A stretch of 64,000 nt of DNA. Origin: Enterococcus sp. DIV1094. Its GTDB lineage: Bacteria > Bacillota > Bacilli > Lactobacillales > Enterococcaceae. Positions 1-8,063 of the stretch are shown piece after piece. The stretch covers positions 372,001-436,000 of the forward strand of contig NZ_CP147250.1 of assembly GCF_017316305.2 (NCBI RefSeq). The letters are read 5' to 3'. The number at the start of each line of letters is the position of its first letter. Within the stretch, counting starts at the first letter, position 1. The notes beneath the pieces were generated by a model. It saw only the letters and a list, made by a program, of their open reading frames with translations. It was not told where the DNA came from and did not search any database. The translations under genes were made by a program, and so were the position numbers.

Positions 1-323
1 ACAGAGAATTGCAAAATCTGTTTGAGTCCATGCAGTACAGCATGTAATGCTGCTTCAACAGAACTCACGTCGCCAGAGATAACTACTGAACCAGAGAAAC
101 GATCGATAAAGCCGATCGTGATATCGCCACTTTTCGTTGCAATATCAACAGCGATGATTGCAGCTTCACTTGGCGTGATCGTTAAGATCCCTAAAGCATT
201 GCTTGTGCCTGCTGGTAATCCTAATTTCGTATAGACTTCCTTGTCGGGACTTGCAATGATGTGGGCTAAAGTAACTTGTTTTCCTGGGACGTATTCTTGG
301 ATCATTCGTTGTTTTTCTTCCAA
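1..323 (-). CDS. eutS: EutS, ethanolamine microcompartment shell protein (partial, 3' end off the left edge)
   Basis: Reading the minus strand from a TTG at 323 gives a protein beginning [16 protein letters not shown] and containing [24 protein letters not shown] and [13 protein letters not shown]. These match the EutS/PduU family of BMC-domain shell proteins of the ethanolamine-utilising compartment. About 107 of roughly 111-115 residues are visible, so only the C-terminal end lies outside the window. AAGGAGCG about 10 nt upstream supports the TTG start. No internal ATG near the start fits the family length. It is the last visible gene of the eutP-T-G-S string and has its own ANTAR/terminator leader (361-446). 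EutS forms a bent hexamer in the shell (family knowledge). The remaining eut genes, including the two-component pair eutVW, would be expected to the left. Confidence 0.93.
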   Translation of the reverse strand, partial: MEEKQRMIQEYVPGKQVTLAHIIASPDKEVYTKLGLPAGTSNALGILTITPSEAAIIAVDIATKSGDITIGFIDRFSGSVVISGDVSSVEAALHAVLHGLKQILQFS

Positions 324-360
324 GCAAGACTCGCTCCTTCATTTTAAGCAATAAAAAATC

Positions 361-446
361 CTCAATAATAAGCGATAAAGTATTTACTTTACGCTCGTTA
401 TTAAGGGCATCATTGCTCTTAAATTTTGAAGCACTCCGTTGTGCTC
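361..446 (-). promoter_or_regulatory. ANTAR-target leader of eutS: tandem hairpins P1, P2 and terminator
   Basis: On the minus strand: P1 at 446-429 is a 6-bp stem with hexaloop AACGGA. P2 at 422-401 is a stem with one mismatch and hexaloop AATGAT. A long intrinsic terminator at 405-361 follows, with a U-tract at 359-353. Both loops have A at position 1 and G at position 4, the signature bound by ANTAR response regulators. The 3' arm of P2 (CTTAA) is shared with the 5' arm of the terminator, so bound EutV would keep P2 folded and prevent termination. This matches the mechanism described for E. faecalis eut genes. Confidence 0.88.
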
Positions 447-482
447 ATTCATTATATGTTAGCCATTTCACGATGTCAAATT

Positions 483-1607
483 TTATAAGATTGCTTTTAA
501 TATTGCTCTAACGCCTTTTTCATCTGCTTGACGAGGATTGGTTCTCGTACAGCCATCTGCTAAGGCAGAAGTCGCAATTGCTTCTTCATGTGACAACACT
601 TCTTTTGAAGACAAACCATACTCACTCAATGTCGCTGGCATGTCTAATTTTTCTCGCAACTGTTTGATCAGACGAATCAAGTTTTGTACCCCTAAGCGAG
701 GATTCTTCGTTTGTGTGTTACTGATACAGTTCGCTAATGCCGCATATCTTTCAGCTACTTCTACTTCTGTCACTTGACCATTGCCTAAACCACTATTATA
801 GGCAATCACTTCTGGAAGTAAGATGCCATTGATGCGACCATGTGGCACATGTAAACGAGCGCCAGCCGCATGAGCGATCCCATGGTTCAAACCTAGTGAA
901 GTCGAATTGAACGCCATGCCTGCCATACAAGAAGCTAAGTGCATTTGTTCTCTGGCTTCTTTGTCTTGACCATTTTTGTATGCTCGCTCTAAGTATTCAA
1001 AAACTAAAGCAACCACTTTTTCACATAAGGCATCTGCTACGCCATTTGCTTCTGTTGAAACGTAGGATTCAATGACATGTGTCAGTACATCTATTCCTGT
1101 ATCCGCAGTGATTTTCGGTGGAACACTCATGACTAATCCTGTATCTAAAATCGCAACATCTGGTTGAATTTTATCCGTTACTAACGGGATTTTCAAGCCT
1201 AATTCACTGATCGTGATCACAGAGAAATTTGTTACCTCAGACCCTGTCCCACTTGTCGTTGGGATCGCAATAAATTGTTCCGTCAAAAGATCCATTGTCT
1301 TTTGTCCAAAATACTTCATTGCTTTCGCTGCATCGATTGCGGAGCCGCCACCGATTGCTACGATCACTTCACTTTGGAAGCTTTCCATTTCTTTGATTCC
1401 TGAAACGATCTTATCAAGTGGTAGATCAGGAACAATATCACTAAATACATGGTACTGGTTTAAATAAGTCGTTACTTGCTCCACCATGCCGTTTTCTGCC
1501 ATAAATGGATCAGTAACGATGAACACACGCTTTTCTTTCACATTTTCAAGACTTTGTAACGCATCTTCGCCCACAATGATCTGTGTCGAGAATTGTATAT
1601 TTTCCAC
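483..1607 (-). CDS. eutG: EutG, iron-type alcohol dehydrogenase of ethanolamine utilisation
   Basis: Group III (iron-containing) alcohol dehydrogenase of about 374 residues. It reduces the acetaldehyde made by ethanolamine ammonia-lyase to ethanol with NADH. Visible signatures are the nucleotide-binding GGGSAIDAAKA (near residue 85), TSGTGSEVT, and the metal-ligand region made of the Asp in PDVAILD, the His in TGIDVLTHVIES, and the histidines of GLNHGIAHAAGARLHVPHG. An ATG 6 nt upstream lies almost on top of the AGGAGG, so I chose the GTG at 1607 (MENIQFSTQ), which has 7-nt spacing. The C-terminus RAILKAIL is typical of the family. The gene sits after the riboswitch/ANTAR leader (1641-2055), so it is controlled apart from eutPT even though they lie on one strand. 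Confidence 0.92.
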   Translation of the reverse strand: MENIQFSTQIIVGEDALQSLENVKEKRVFIVTDPFMAENGMVEQVTTYLNQYHVFSDIVPDLPLDKIVSGIKEMESFQSEVIVAIGGGSAIDAAKAMKYFGQKTMDLLTEQFIAIPTTSGTGSEVTNFSVITISELGLKIPLVTDKIQPDVAILDTGLVMSVPPKITADTGIDVLTHVIESYVSTEANGVADALCEKVVALVFEYLERAYKNGQDKEAREQMHLASCMAGMAFNSTSLGLNHGIAHAAGARLHVPHGRINGILLPEVIAYNSGLGNGQVTEVEVAERYAALANCISNTQTKNPRLGVQNLIRLIKQLREKLDMPATLSEYGLSSKEVLSHEEAIATSALADGCTRTNPRQADEKGVRAILKAIL

Positions 1608-1640
1608 GAACATTCCTCCTTGAAACCAAAATAAAAGAGA

Positions 1641-1718
1641 CTTCAAACCAATGGAAATAAAACATCCATTTGTTTGAAGCCCCTTTGCTTCTTTTACAAT
1701 CCATACAACAGTGTATGG
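1641..1718 (-). promoter_or_regulatory. ANTAR-target leader of eutG: P1, P2 and terminator
   Basis: Minus strand: P1 at 1718-1701 has stem CCATAC/GTATGG around hexaloop ACTGTT. P2 at 1691-1676 has stem GAAGC/GCTTC around hexaloop AAAGGG. Both loops have A1 and G4. The terminator stem at 1679-1641 (15-bp arms with one mismatch) shares CTTC with the 3' arm of P2 and is followed by TCTCTTTTATTTT. This is the cleanest of the three ANTAR elements here. In the E. faecalis model the same hairpin pair, when left on the riboswitch-initiated transcript, sequesters EutV. Confidence 0.9.
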
Positions 1719-1944
1719 TGTCTATTCTGTAACAATCGATTAACACATGCGCCGGGAATCAGCAGTACGCCATTGTACTTGAAATCTCTTTCCCCATTGA
1801 AAGACCAGCCCAATATTCCCATACACATCATCGTGCTATGTGTGGGATTGAATCAAATATTCTTGGGCTGACTTTCAAAAAACGTCATTTTTTAGCAACA
1901 CCCTGTTTTGCCTCGAAACAGTTTGCCCAATAATGAAAAATAAG

Positions 1945-2050
1945 AAAAGACCTGACTTAAAAGCTCTAACGCTTTATCACAGTGGCGGGACCGTGCCAGC
2001 ATCTCACTGGCTTCCATTCGTATCTTTCATAAACATTTGATTAATCTACA
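1945..2050 (-). promoter_or_regulatory. Adenosylcobalamin riboswitch
   Basis: On the minus strand GCCACTGT (1986-1979) is followed by AGTCAGGTC (1957-1949), the conserved 3' half of cobalamin riboswitches. Upstream is a GGAAGCCAGTGAGATGCTGGCACGG-like segment (about 2018-1994) with an internal stem. The position between eutT and eutG fits a sensor for the EutBC cofactor. The 5' boundary is approximate. Confidence 0.85.
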
Positions 2051-2091
2051 TGCACTTTATCACACTGTTTGTGAAAAATCAAACACTTTTT

Positions 2092-2673
2092 TTATAAACC
2101 ATCTTCTTTTATCTTGTGGAAGACTTTCTCTCCTCTAGTGTAAAAAACATCTTCTTGCCCCATTTGCACGTTCATATAACGCGCCAACGCATAGAAATAA
2201 TCAGACAAACGATTCACGAACACGATCACTTCGGGATTGATTGCCGCAGTTGCACTTAAACGAACGATATGACGTTCCCCACGGCGAGCAATCGTCCGCG
2301 CTACATGGATCATACTCGCGCCTTGACAACCACCAGGTAAGATAAATCGCTCAATATCCGGTGATTGTTGGGTATAGAAATCGATCCGTTCTTCCAGCCA
2401 AGTCACACTTTCTTGCTGGACTTTAAGTGGTCGTCCATCTTCTAACACCGTAGATAGATCCGTTCCTACATCGAATAATAGTTGTTGCAATTCTTCTAAC
2501 TCTTGCTTAAAAACGTCTTGTTCTTTTGACAATTGACTGATCGTATAGCCTAACCATGAGTTCAACTCATCGATCGTTCCATAACTTTCCACACGATCTG
2601 AATCTTTGGATACACTATGTCCACCAACTAATTTCGTCATTCCTTTGTCGCCTGTTTTTGTGTAGATTTTCAT
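2092..2673 (-). CDS. eutT: Cob(I)alamin adenosyltransferase, PduO type (EutT of enterococcal eut loci)
   Basis: 193-residue PduO-family ATP:cob(I)alamin adenosyltransferase, which makes the AdoCbl required by ethanolamine ammonia-lyase. The N-terminus MKIYTKTGDKGMTKLVGG is the family ATP-binding signature. The C-terminal half has FILPGG, the arginine-rich ARTIARRGERHIV segment that contacts the triphosphate, and VNRLSDYFYALAR. Its ATG overlaps the eutP stop in an ATGA, so the two are translationally coupled. It precedes the AdoCbl riboswitch, which gives a tight link between making and sensing the cofactor. This is a different fold subfamily from proteobacterial EutT. I use the symbol by locus position. 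Confidence 0.92.
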   Translation of the reverse strand: MKIYTKTGDKGMTKLVGGHSVSKDSDRVESYGTIDELNSWLGYTISQLSKEQDVFKQELEELQQLLFDVGTDLSTVLEDGRPLKVQQESVTWLEERIDFYTQQSPDIERFILPGGCQGASMIHVARTIARRGERHIVRLSATAAINPEVIVFVNRLSDYFYALARYMNVQMGQEDVFYTRGEKVFHKIKEDGL

Positions 2674-3107
2674 GTTTGTCCTCCTAAATATTGAACCAAT
2701 TCTTCGAGTCCTGTTTTTTCTACTGATGATACTTCAAATAGTTTCGTTGCTCCAGCTGCAACCAATTGTTCACGTACACGTGCCAACTCTTTCTCGTCTG
2801 TGACTAGATCCACTTTAGTCATGATCCCGATCACTTCTTTTGGAAAGATATGCCCAAAACCAGGTGAAAAAATCTGTTCTTGGTCTAATGCACTTTGGAC
2901 CAAACCGATCACTTCCGCTTCTGTCGCCGTCACAGTCAACGCAGAGTAGTATTGGCGATGTAGAATAAATTCACCCGGCGTATCGATCATCTCAGGATGA
3001 AATTCTACTGCTTGAGTTTTATCGTAAACAATTGCTTCTCCACGTAAGGCTTGACAAAGAGTGGTCTTCCCACAGCCGATCGCGCCCATCAAAATGATTC
3101 TCTTCAT
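2670..3107 (-). CDS. eutP: EutP, Ras-like GTPase of ethanolamine utilisation
   Basis: 145-residue small P-loop protein of the EutP/PduV family. Visible features are Walker A GAIGCGKTT (residues 8-16), a switch region with IDTPGEF, and the base-specificity element TKVD near residue 97. The family is tied to eut/pdu microcompartments; some members were reported to act as acetate kinases, which cannot be decided here. GGAGGG lies 5 nt before the ATG. It is the first gene of the operon and follows an ANTAR leader (3128-3200). Its last four bases overlap the start of eutT. Confidence 0.92.
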   Translation of the reverse strand: MKRIILMGAIGCGKTTLCQALRGEAIVYDKTQAVEFHPEMIDTPGEFILHRQYYSALTVTATEAEVIGLVQSALDQEQIFSPGFGHIFPKEVIGIMTKVDLVTDEKELARVREQLVAAGATKLFEVSSVEKTGLEELVQYLGGQT

Positions 3108-3127
3108 TGATTCCCTCCATAAAAAAA

Positions 3128-3200
3128 GCCTAAAAAAGCAGAATAAACTCTACTTTTTTAGGCGCCATTGCCATATTTATCCGCACACATCGTTGTGTGT
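3128..3200 (-). promoter_or_regulatory. ANTAR-target leader of eutP: P1, P2 and terminator
   Basis: Minus strand: P1 at 3200-3183 (6-bp stem, hexaloop AACGAT), P2 at 3172-3161 (GGC/GCC stem, hexaloop AATGGC), then terminator 3163-3128 (13-bp arms with GCCTAAAAAAG and U7). Both loops keep A1 and G4. P2 is short, with three strong G-C pairs, and its 3' arm is the first part of the terminator stem. This is the leader of the whole eut operon. Confidence 0.85.
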
Positions 3201-3297
3201 TTCTTTTCACCAGTGTAATCGCTTCTCTCAGGTTTGTCAAAATAAATCTTGGGCTACAGCGATGAAAAAACGTTTGGAGATCCATCGCCTCTTACCA

Positions 3298-3368
3298 AAA
3301 TTTGAAGTTAACTTCAAATTTATCAGAAATGATTATTTTTTTGAAGTTAACTTCAAATATGCTATAAT
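3298..3368 (+). promoter_or_regulatory. Promoter with two copies of a perfect palindromic operator
   Basis: TTTGAAGTTAACTTCAAA occurs at 3301-3318 (extending as a perfect 24-bp palindrome over 3298-3321) and again at 3340-3357, centres 39 bp apart. The second copy covers the -35 (TTGAAG 3341-3346), which is 16 bp from TATAAT at 3363-3368. A dimeric repressor binding both sites would block this promoter. No candidate regulator is adjacent, so autoregulation by the ATPase or an unlinked factor is open. Confidence 0.75.
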
Positions 3369-3403
3369 TATATTAAGAATATCTTATCGAAGGAGGGATC
3401 ACT

Positions 3404-4597
3404 TTGTTTCAGCGACCTCACTATTTAAATCAACTGATTCACTTACAAAACACTGATTTCATCAAAATTATTACTGGCGTTAGGCGTTCAGGTAAATCGG
3501 TATTACTTATGCTTTATCAACGCTATCTATTGGAGCAAGGTGTTGAATCAAACCACATTATTTATATCAATTTTGAATCATTCAATTATCAAGTAGTCAC
3601 AGATGCAGAGAAATTTAGGAACGTGCTAACACCATTGATTCCTCAAGATGATAAAAAAATTTATTTTTTATTTGACGAGATCCAACTTGTCGACGGATGG
3701 CAACGTGTCGTCAATGGCATAAAAACTAGCTTTGATTGTGAGCTAGTCATCACTGGTTCCAATGCAAATATGTTGTCTGGGGAACTTGCAACTTTACTTA
3801 GTGGCCGATACATTGAGATTCCCATTTATCCGTTATCCTTTGAAGAATTTTTGTCTGTAAAAGACATTGCAAAAGATTCTCGGTTCGTCGATCAAGCATA
3901 TCAAGAATATGAAAAATATGGTGGTTTCCCCAGTGTGGTGTTAGCAGATGAAAGAATCAAAGATACGATTTTGTCAGGGATCTTTGATACGATCGTTCTG
4001 AACGATGTTGCCTTGCGTGCCGGCGTAAAAGATGCAACTGTATTGAAATTATTGATTCGTTTTTTGTCAGATAATGTTGGACAACTCGTCAATGCGTCAA
4101 GAATTGCGAATACATTAAAAAGTGAAGGCATCTCAACGAGCACGCACACTGTCAATCGCTACTTGGACCTATTAGAACATGGTTATCTCTTTTATCGTGC
4201 GCAACAGTATGATATTAGAGGGCGAGAATATTTAAGAACAAATGGAAAATATTTCATTATCGATGCTGGACTACGCAGAAATGCGGTAGGAAGAAAAGAC
4301 GGTAATTATAGTAATCGCTTAGAAAATATTGTATATATCGAATTACTAAGACGAGGTTATCTAGTAGACGTTGGGCGTATTGATAATCAAGAAATCGATT
4401 TTGTTGCAAAAAAATTGGATGAAACACTCTATATCCAAGTAACCTATGAACTTCCCAACAGTAATCGTGAAACTGACAACTTACTTCATATCAAAGATAA
4501 TCACAAAAAGATAGTGATTACCGGTAAATATTATGAAACCCACCAAGTAGACGGGATACCGATTCGATACATCGTTGATTGGCTACTTGATAAATAA
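3404..4597 (+). CDS. ATP-binding protein of the AAA-14/DUF4143 family
   Basis: 397 residues, TTG start 6 nt after AGGAGGG. The N-terminal AAA module has Walker A GVRRSGKSVLL (about residues 23-33), Walker B YFLFDEIQ (near 85-92) and sensor-like ITGSNA. The middle holds a winged-helix-like stretch (NTLKSEGISTSTHTVNRYL). The C-terminal DUF4143 part has YFIIDAGLRRNAVG, then a PD-(D/E)XK-like strand pattern ENIVYIELLRRGY, EIDFVA and LYIQV. Family function is unsettled: nuclease-like fold, sometimes discussed as a toxin or mobile-DNA factor. It stands alone, divergent from the eut operon, and is controlled by the twin palindromes upstream. Confidence 0.85.
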   Translation: MFQRPHYLNQLIHLQNTDFIKIITGVRRSGKSVLLMLYQRYLLEQGVESNHIIYINFESFNYQVVTDAEKFRNVLTPLIPQDDKKIYFLFDEIQLVDGWQRVVNGIKTSFDCELVITGSNANMLSGELATLLSGRYIEIPIYPLSFEEFLSVKDIAKDSRFVDQAYQEYEKYGGFPSVVLADERIKDTILSGIFDTIVLNDVALRAGVKDATVLKLLIRFLSDNVGQLVNASRIANTLKSEGISTSTHTVNRYLDLLEHGYLFYRAQQYDIRGREYLRTNGKYFIIDAGLRRNAVGRKDGNYSNRLENIVYIELLRRGYLVDVGRIDNQEIDFVAKKLDETLYIQVTYELPNSNRETDNLLHIKDNHKKIVITGKYYETHQVDGIPIRYIVDWLLDK

Positions 4598-4634
4598 TTG
4601 TCGTACACAGGCTCGATTCAACTAAATAGACGAA

Positions 4635-4674
4635 CGCCTAGAAACGTAACCACTAATAATTACTTTTCTAGGCG
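4635..4674. terminator. Intrinsic terminator, probably bidirectional
   Basis: Arms CGCCTAGAAA (4635-4644) and TTTCTAGGCG (4665-4674), followed by TATTTTTT on the plus strand. It lies between the convergent DUF4143 gene and the DUF7916-like gene. Confidence 0.8.
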
Positions 4675-4718
4675 TATTTTTTACTTATGAACTTAATGTT
4701 CGAGCTTCTAACTTTTTC

Positions 4719-5621
4719 CTAACGCACGATCGAACGTGACATCATCGCGATCGTGTGACGATTCCCACGGATCGCACGGCTCATCGCCATGATATTTTCT
4801 ACAGGAGCGATTCCTGAATAGCCGGCATCGCCGATGTGTTGGATATCAACACCGCAAATTTTATTTTGGATCGCAATTTGTTTGATCGTGTCAGAATCAC
4901 TTGACTCTTGGCTCGTACCAATTGCTGACATCACTAACGCGCCAGCGGCATGGATCACTTTGACAGCCGCTTTTAATTCACTATCATCAAACCCAGGAAC
5001 TGTTCCTACTGCAGGAACTAAGATCACATCTGCACCTGCTTCGATAAAGGACTTGATTGCCTCTAGGTCCGCTACCGGTTCATCCACACCAGCACCGTGC
5101 ATTTTCCCAGCAATGATCATACCACCGAAGTATTCTTTTGCCATTGAGATGGCTTTTGTAATGGCATCATTCGTCACACCACTTCCTGGATTTCCTGTCA
5201 AACAGATGAAATCCAGTCCTTGTTTCTTAGCAGCTTCCATTGTTTCACGAGTGGCTTGACGACCAGCTGGAATATCCGGGCGGTCTTCTGCCATCTTCGC
5301 CTCTAAATCAACAGGCTCAAGATTCGCCCCAATTGGTCGACCAACTACTTCTCGTAACGTTTGGATGATTGGCTCACCGTCTTTGCCTTTCAAACCTGAA
5401 ACAACTGGTTCTAACGCATCAAAAGCATTCAATAAAATCAAATCTGCACCATACGCACGGGCAATTTCAGAGTTCGTGACATCTTCAATATTGCTGTCAC
5501 GGATCACTACGTTTTCAGAACAAATGACACGTCCCTCACTTGCTTTGATCGATTGTTTCAACTCTGCGCCAGTCATCGCCATGATCTCTGATGCTTGCGC
5601 ACTAATAAATCGTTTTACCAT
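4719..5621 (-). CDS. TIM-barrel-like protein of PTS operons (DUF7916-like), function unknown
   Basis: About 300 residues with a predicted alternating beta/alpha pattern: VICSENVVIRDSNI, LILLNAF, LDFICLTGNPGSGVT, GMIIAGKMHGAGVDEP, VILVPAVGTVPGFDD, ALVMSAIGTSQESSD, CGVDIQHIGDAG. These resemble the strand-end loops of a TIM barrel. I relate it to a family commonly found beside PTS EIIC genes, once labelled HAD-like or phosphonomutase-like. No substrate can be given. The start chosen is the ATG at 5621 with AAGGAG 8 nt upstream; a GTG 9 nt earlier overlaps the ribosome site. It follows the EIIC gene by 12 bp, so the two form one operon. Confidence 0.7.
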   Translation of the reverse strand: MVKRFISAQASEIMAMTGAELKQSIKASEGRVICSENVVIRDSNIEDVTNSEIARAYGADLILLNAFDALEPVVSGLKGKDGEPIIQTLREVVGRPIGANLEPVDLEAKMAEDRPDIPAGRQATRETMEAAKKQGLDFICLTGNPGSGVTNDAITKAISMAKEYFGGMIIAGKMHGAGVDEPVADLEAIKSFIEAGADVILVPAVGTVPGFDDSELKAAVKVIHAAGALVMSAIGTSQESSDSDTIKQIAIQNKICGVDIQHIGDAGYSGIAPVENIMAMSRAIRGNRHTIAMMSRSIVR

Positions 5622-5633
5622 TTTTTCCACTCC

Positions 5634-6903
5634 TTATATGTCTTGCATTTCATTCATGCGATTTTGTTTTTCCATTACACCGAAGAACGGTAGATAAATC
5701 AAAATATTTAAAATCAAGCAAATGATTTGGATGATCGAACCTGAGATATGACCTCCAGTAGCTAAGAAGCCTGAAATCACAGGTGGCATGGTCCAAGGAA
5801 CAGCAATTCCTACCGTACCGTGAACGAAACCAAGTGACATTGCAAAATATGTCACGACTGCATTGACCATCGGTGCCAAAATAAACGGAATCAACAATGT
5901 TACATTCAATACGATCGGCATCCCAAACATTGCTGGTTCATTGATATTGAAAATACCTGGAGTCAATGTCAAAGGAACCATTGTTTTTGTCATTTTTGAT
6001 GAATTTTTTCTCAAACCAACGATTGCTGCGGCAATCACTAAACCTAGCGTAGCTCCGCCGCCACCCATATACACAAAGTTTTCCATAAATGGTTGCGTAA
6101 TGATATGGGGTAATTTTTCCCCTGCTTCTACAGCGACACGGTTCGCATCTGTATTCATCAACCAGATCGGCATGATCACAGAATTCACGACATTGGCACC
6201 ATGGATACCCATGAACCAAAACAATGAAACTAAGAAGATCGACACTAACGTACCACCTAATGTTCCGCCAAGTAACCCTAGAGGTCCACCGAAGATTTCC
6301 ATCAATAATTGAACCCCAATCAGTCATTTGGAAGATCGCATAGATAACCAACCAAAAAGTCAGGATCGATGCACCTGGGATCAAAGCAGAAAAACTTTTC
6401 GCAACCGCTGGTGGAACAGAATCCGGTAAGCGGACTTGGATATTGTGATCAATGAACCATTTGAAGATCAATGTTGAAATAATTGCAATCACCATTGCCA
6501 CAAAAAGACCTTGTGCCCCCATAAATGCAGTTGGAATACCAACACCGTCATCTGATACAAGGTTAGGCGTCACTAGTAAGAAAGAAGAAATCGAAATGAT
6601 ACCTGCGGATACTCCGTCTTTTTCATACTGAACAGCCAACGCATTCGCAATCCCAAAAGCCGCAACTAGACCCATGATCCCAAAACTAGCAGTGACCCCT
6701 TTATTCAAATAAGCATCAATTCCATTTGCACTTAAAAAATCCGTCCAAGCATCGACTGGAAATGAAGAAATAATCAAAAATAATGACCCGGTAATAATCA
6801 ATGGTAAAGCAAGGGTGATCCCATTTCGAATCGCAATCAAAATCTTATTATTCGAAACTTTAGCAGCAATTGGCAACATCTTATTATTTATAAATTCGTT
6901 CAT
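5634..6903 (-). pseudogene. PTS EIIC permease, lactose/cellobiose family, frameshifted
   Basis: The N-terminal half (from ATG 6903, MNEFINNKMLPIAAKVSNNK) and the C-terminal half (ending NRMNEMQDI) lie in different frames. Each has strong EIIC-Lac/Cel family features: GITLALPLIITGSLFLII, LPDSVPPAVAKSFSALIPG, then GGTLGGTL, FWFMGIHGANVVNSVI, FNINEPAMFGMPIVLN, and WTMPPVISGFLATGG. The frame changes at about 6305-6325, next to GGGG. A net indel is needed, and the join looks 3-4 residues short against the family, so a small deletion is as likely as a homopolymer slip. Joined, it would have about 423 residues and about ten membrane segments. No EIIA or EIIB gene is present nearby, so it would depend on components made elsewhere. 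Confidence 0.85.
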
Positions 6904-7112
6904 CTTTATCTTCTCCTATCTTAACGATTGTGACGCTACGATTGAGTAACCAAAATAGCTCTTCACACCCCGTACTATAGCGGAAAAATAAAGCCCTTAC
7001 AAATCGCAAAATGAAAGAAAAATTAGTTTTTATCATCTTTTTCTAATAAAAAGGGATAATAAGTTAGTTTTTACCTTAAAATAAGCCACTTATCCAGCTA
7101 CTTCTGAGAAAC

Positions 7113-7134
7113 TGGTATGGTATAATACATACCA
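7113..7134 (+). promoter_or_regulatory. gntR promoter -10 inside a GntR-type inverted repeat
   Basis: TGGTATG (7113-7119) and CATACCA (7128-7134) flank GTATAATA, which contains the -10 TATAAT (7121-7126). This fits autorepression of the regulator and, through the shared 290-bp gap, control of the divergent EIIC operon. No good -35 is visible. Confidence 0.65.
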
Positions 7135-7191
7135 AATAGCACAGAATAAATTTTTCCTCATGAATCCCGATAGAAAGGCAAGGAACTATAT

Positions 7192-7908
7192 TTGAGTAAA
7201 TATGAACAACTAGCGAACTTGATTCTCGAACGGATCCATCACGGAGAATATCCTCCCGAATCTTTCTTGCCAAGTGAAAGAAAATTGATGACTGAGTTTA
7301 AGGTGACGCGTGATACGATTCGTACAGCACTAAAGAGTTTAGAAGCCACAGGGTATATCGAAAAAATCCCTGCACGAGGCAGTAAAGTGGTCGCACATGA
7401 TAAAATTGATTTTTTTGTTAGTGATCTGTCAGGAACTTCAGAAAAATATCATTCCGAAAATCATTCATTCGATACAGAGATCTTGTCCCTAAAAAAAATC
7501 ATCGTGGATGAGCAGCTTAGAGATAATTCAGGTTTTACCTTAGGGGAATCCGTCTGGTATTTGCTTCGTCGCCGGCTGTTGAATGGTCGGGCACTGATTT
7601 TAGAAGTGGATTATCTGCGTACCGCTGTCGTTGCTGATCTAACAAAAGAAATCATCAACCAATCGTTGTATCGCTATCTTGAAAATCAACTACATTTGAA
7701 ATTGAATTGTTCAAAAAAGGAAATTTCCGTTGAGAATATCACCGCACCTGTTGCACAGCATTTAGATTTAGGAAAACATGACAAAAATATCTTTGTTGTC
7801 AGGAATTGGGCCTATTTGACCGATTATACTCACTTTCAATATACAGAAAGCTGGCATCAAGTTGATTCATTCAAATTCGTATTATTGGCTGATCGCCCCA
7901 CTAATTGA
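7192..7908 (+). CDS. GntR-family regulator with UTRA effector domain
   Basis: 238 residues. The N-terminal winged helix runs YEQLANLILERIHHGEYPPESFLPSERKL and TRDTIRTALKSLEATGYIEKIPARGSKV (residues 2-65), the standard GntR DNA-binding signature. The remainder is a UTRA (HutC-type) ligand domain with SVWYLLRRRLLNGRALILEVDYL and FQYTESWHQVDSFKFVL. The TTG start at 7192 has AAGGA 7 nt upstream. It is divergent from the EIIC/DUF7916 operon and ends at a shared terminator facing the large glycosidase gene. It most likely responds to a phosphorylated sugar imported by that PTS (inference). The inverted repeat over its own -10 suggests autoregulation. Confidence 0.88.
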   Translation: MSKYEQLANLILERIHHGEYPPESFLPSERKLMTEFKVTRDTIRTALKSLEATGYIEKIPARGSKVVAHDKIDFFVSDLSGTSEKYHSENHSFDTEILSLKKIIVDEQLRDNSGFTLGESVWYLLRRRLLNGRALILEVDYLRTAVVADLTKEIINQSLYRYLENQLHLKLNCSKKEISVENITAPVAQHLDLGKHDKNIFVVRNWAYLTDYTHFQYTESWHQVDSFKFVLLADRPTN

Positions 7909-7941
7909 CTCTTGCTTGGATGATCAGCTCTAAAACCGCAA

Positions 7942-7985
7942 ACATGCGACCAGTTCAAGAAAGATTTCTTGATTTGGTCGCATGT
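7942..7985. terminator. Bidirectional terminator between gntR and the glycosidase-like gene
   Basis: ACATGCGACCA (7942-7952) pairs with TGGTCGCATGT (7975-7985), with a secondary stem in between. It is flanked by a weak T-run on the plus side. Confidence 0.7.
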
Positions 7986-8063
7986 GTTTATTTTATCGAA
8001 GTCCTTACGATCTCAAGTACTACTTGGCTCAGTTTGAGACGGTCAACCACAGTAAATGTCTCA

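Larger units (their letters stand above)
1641..2055 (-). ncRNA. eutX: EutX-like sRNA region: AdoCbl riboswitch, spacer hairpin, ANTAR hairpins
   Basis: The eutT-eutG gap carries, in transcript order, a cobalamin riboswitch (about 2050-1945), a long hairpin (1870-1806, arms CAGCCCAA/TTGGGCTG with an inner stem) and the P1-P2-terminator module before eutG. This is the order described for E. faecalis EutX: AdoCbl binding shortens the RNA, and without AdoCbl the RNA carries P1-P2 and captures EutV. I infer that 1806-1870 is the ligand-controlled terminator, but it lacks a good U-tract. The 5' end and promoter are not resolved. Confidence 0.7.

Noticed and set aside
6300..6330. Programmed frameshift in the EIIC gene
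   Set aside because: No slippery heptamer with a downstream structure is seen, and the join looks a few residues short, so mutation or assembly error is likelier.
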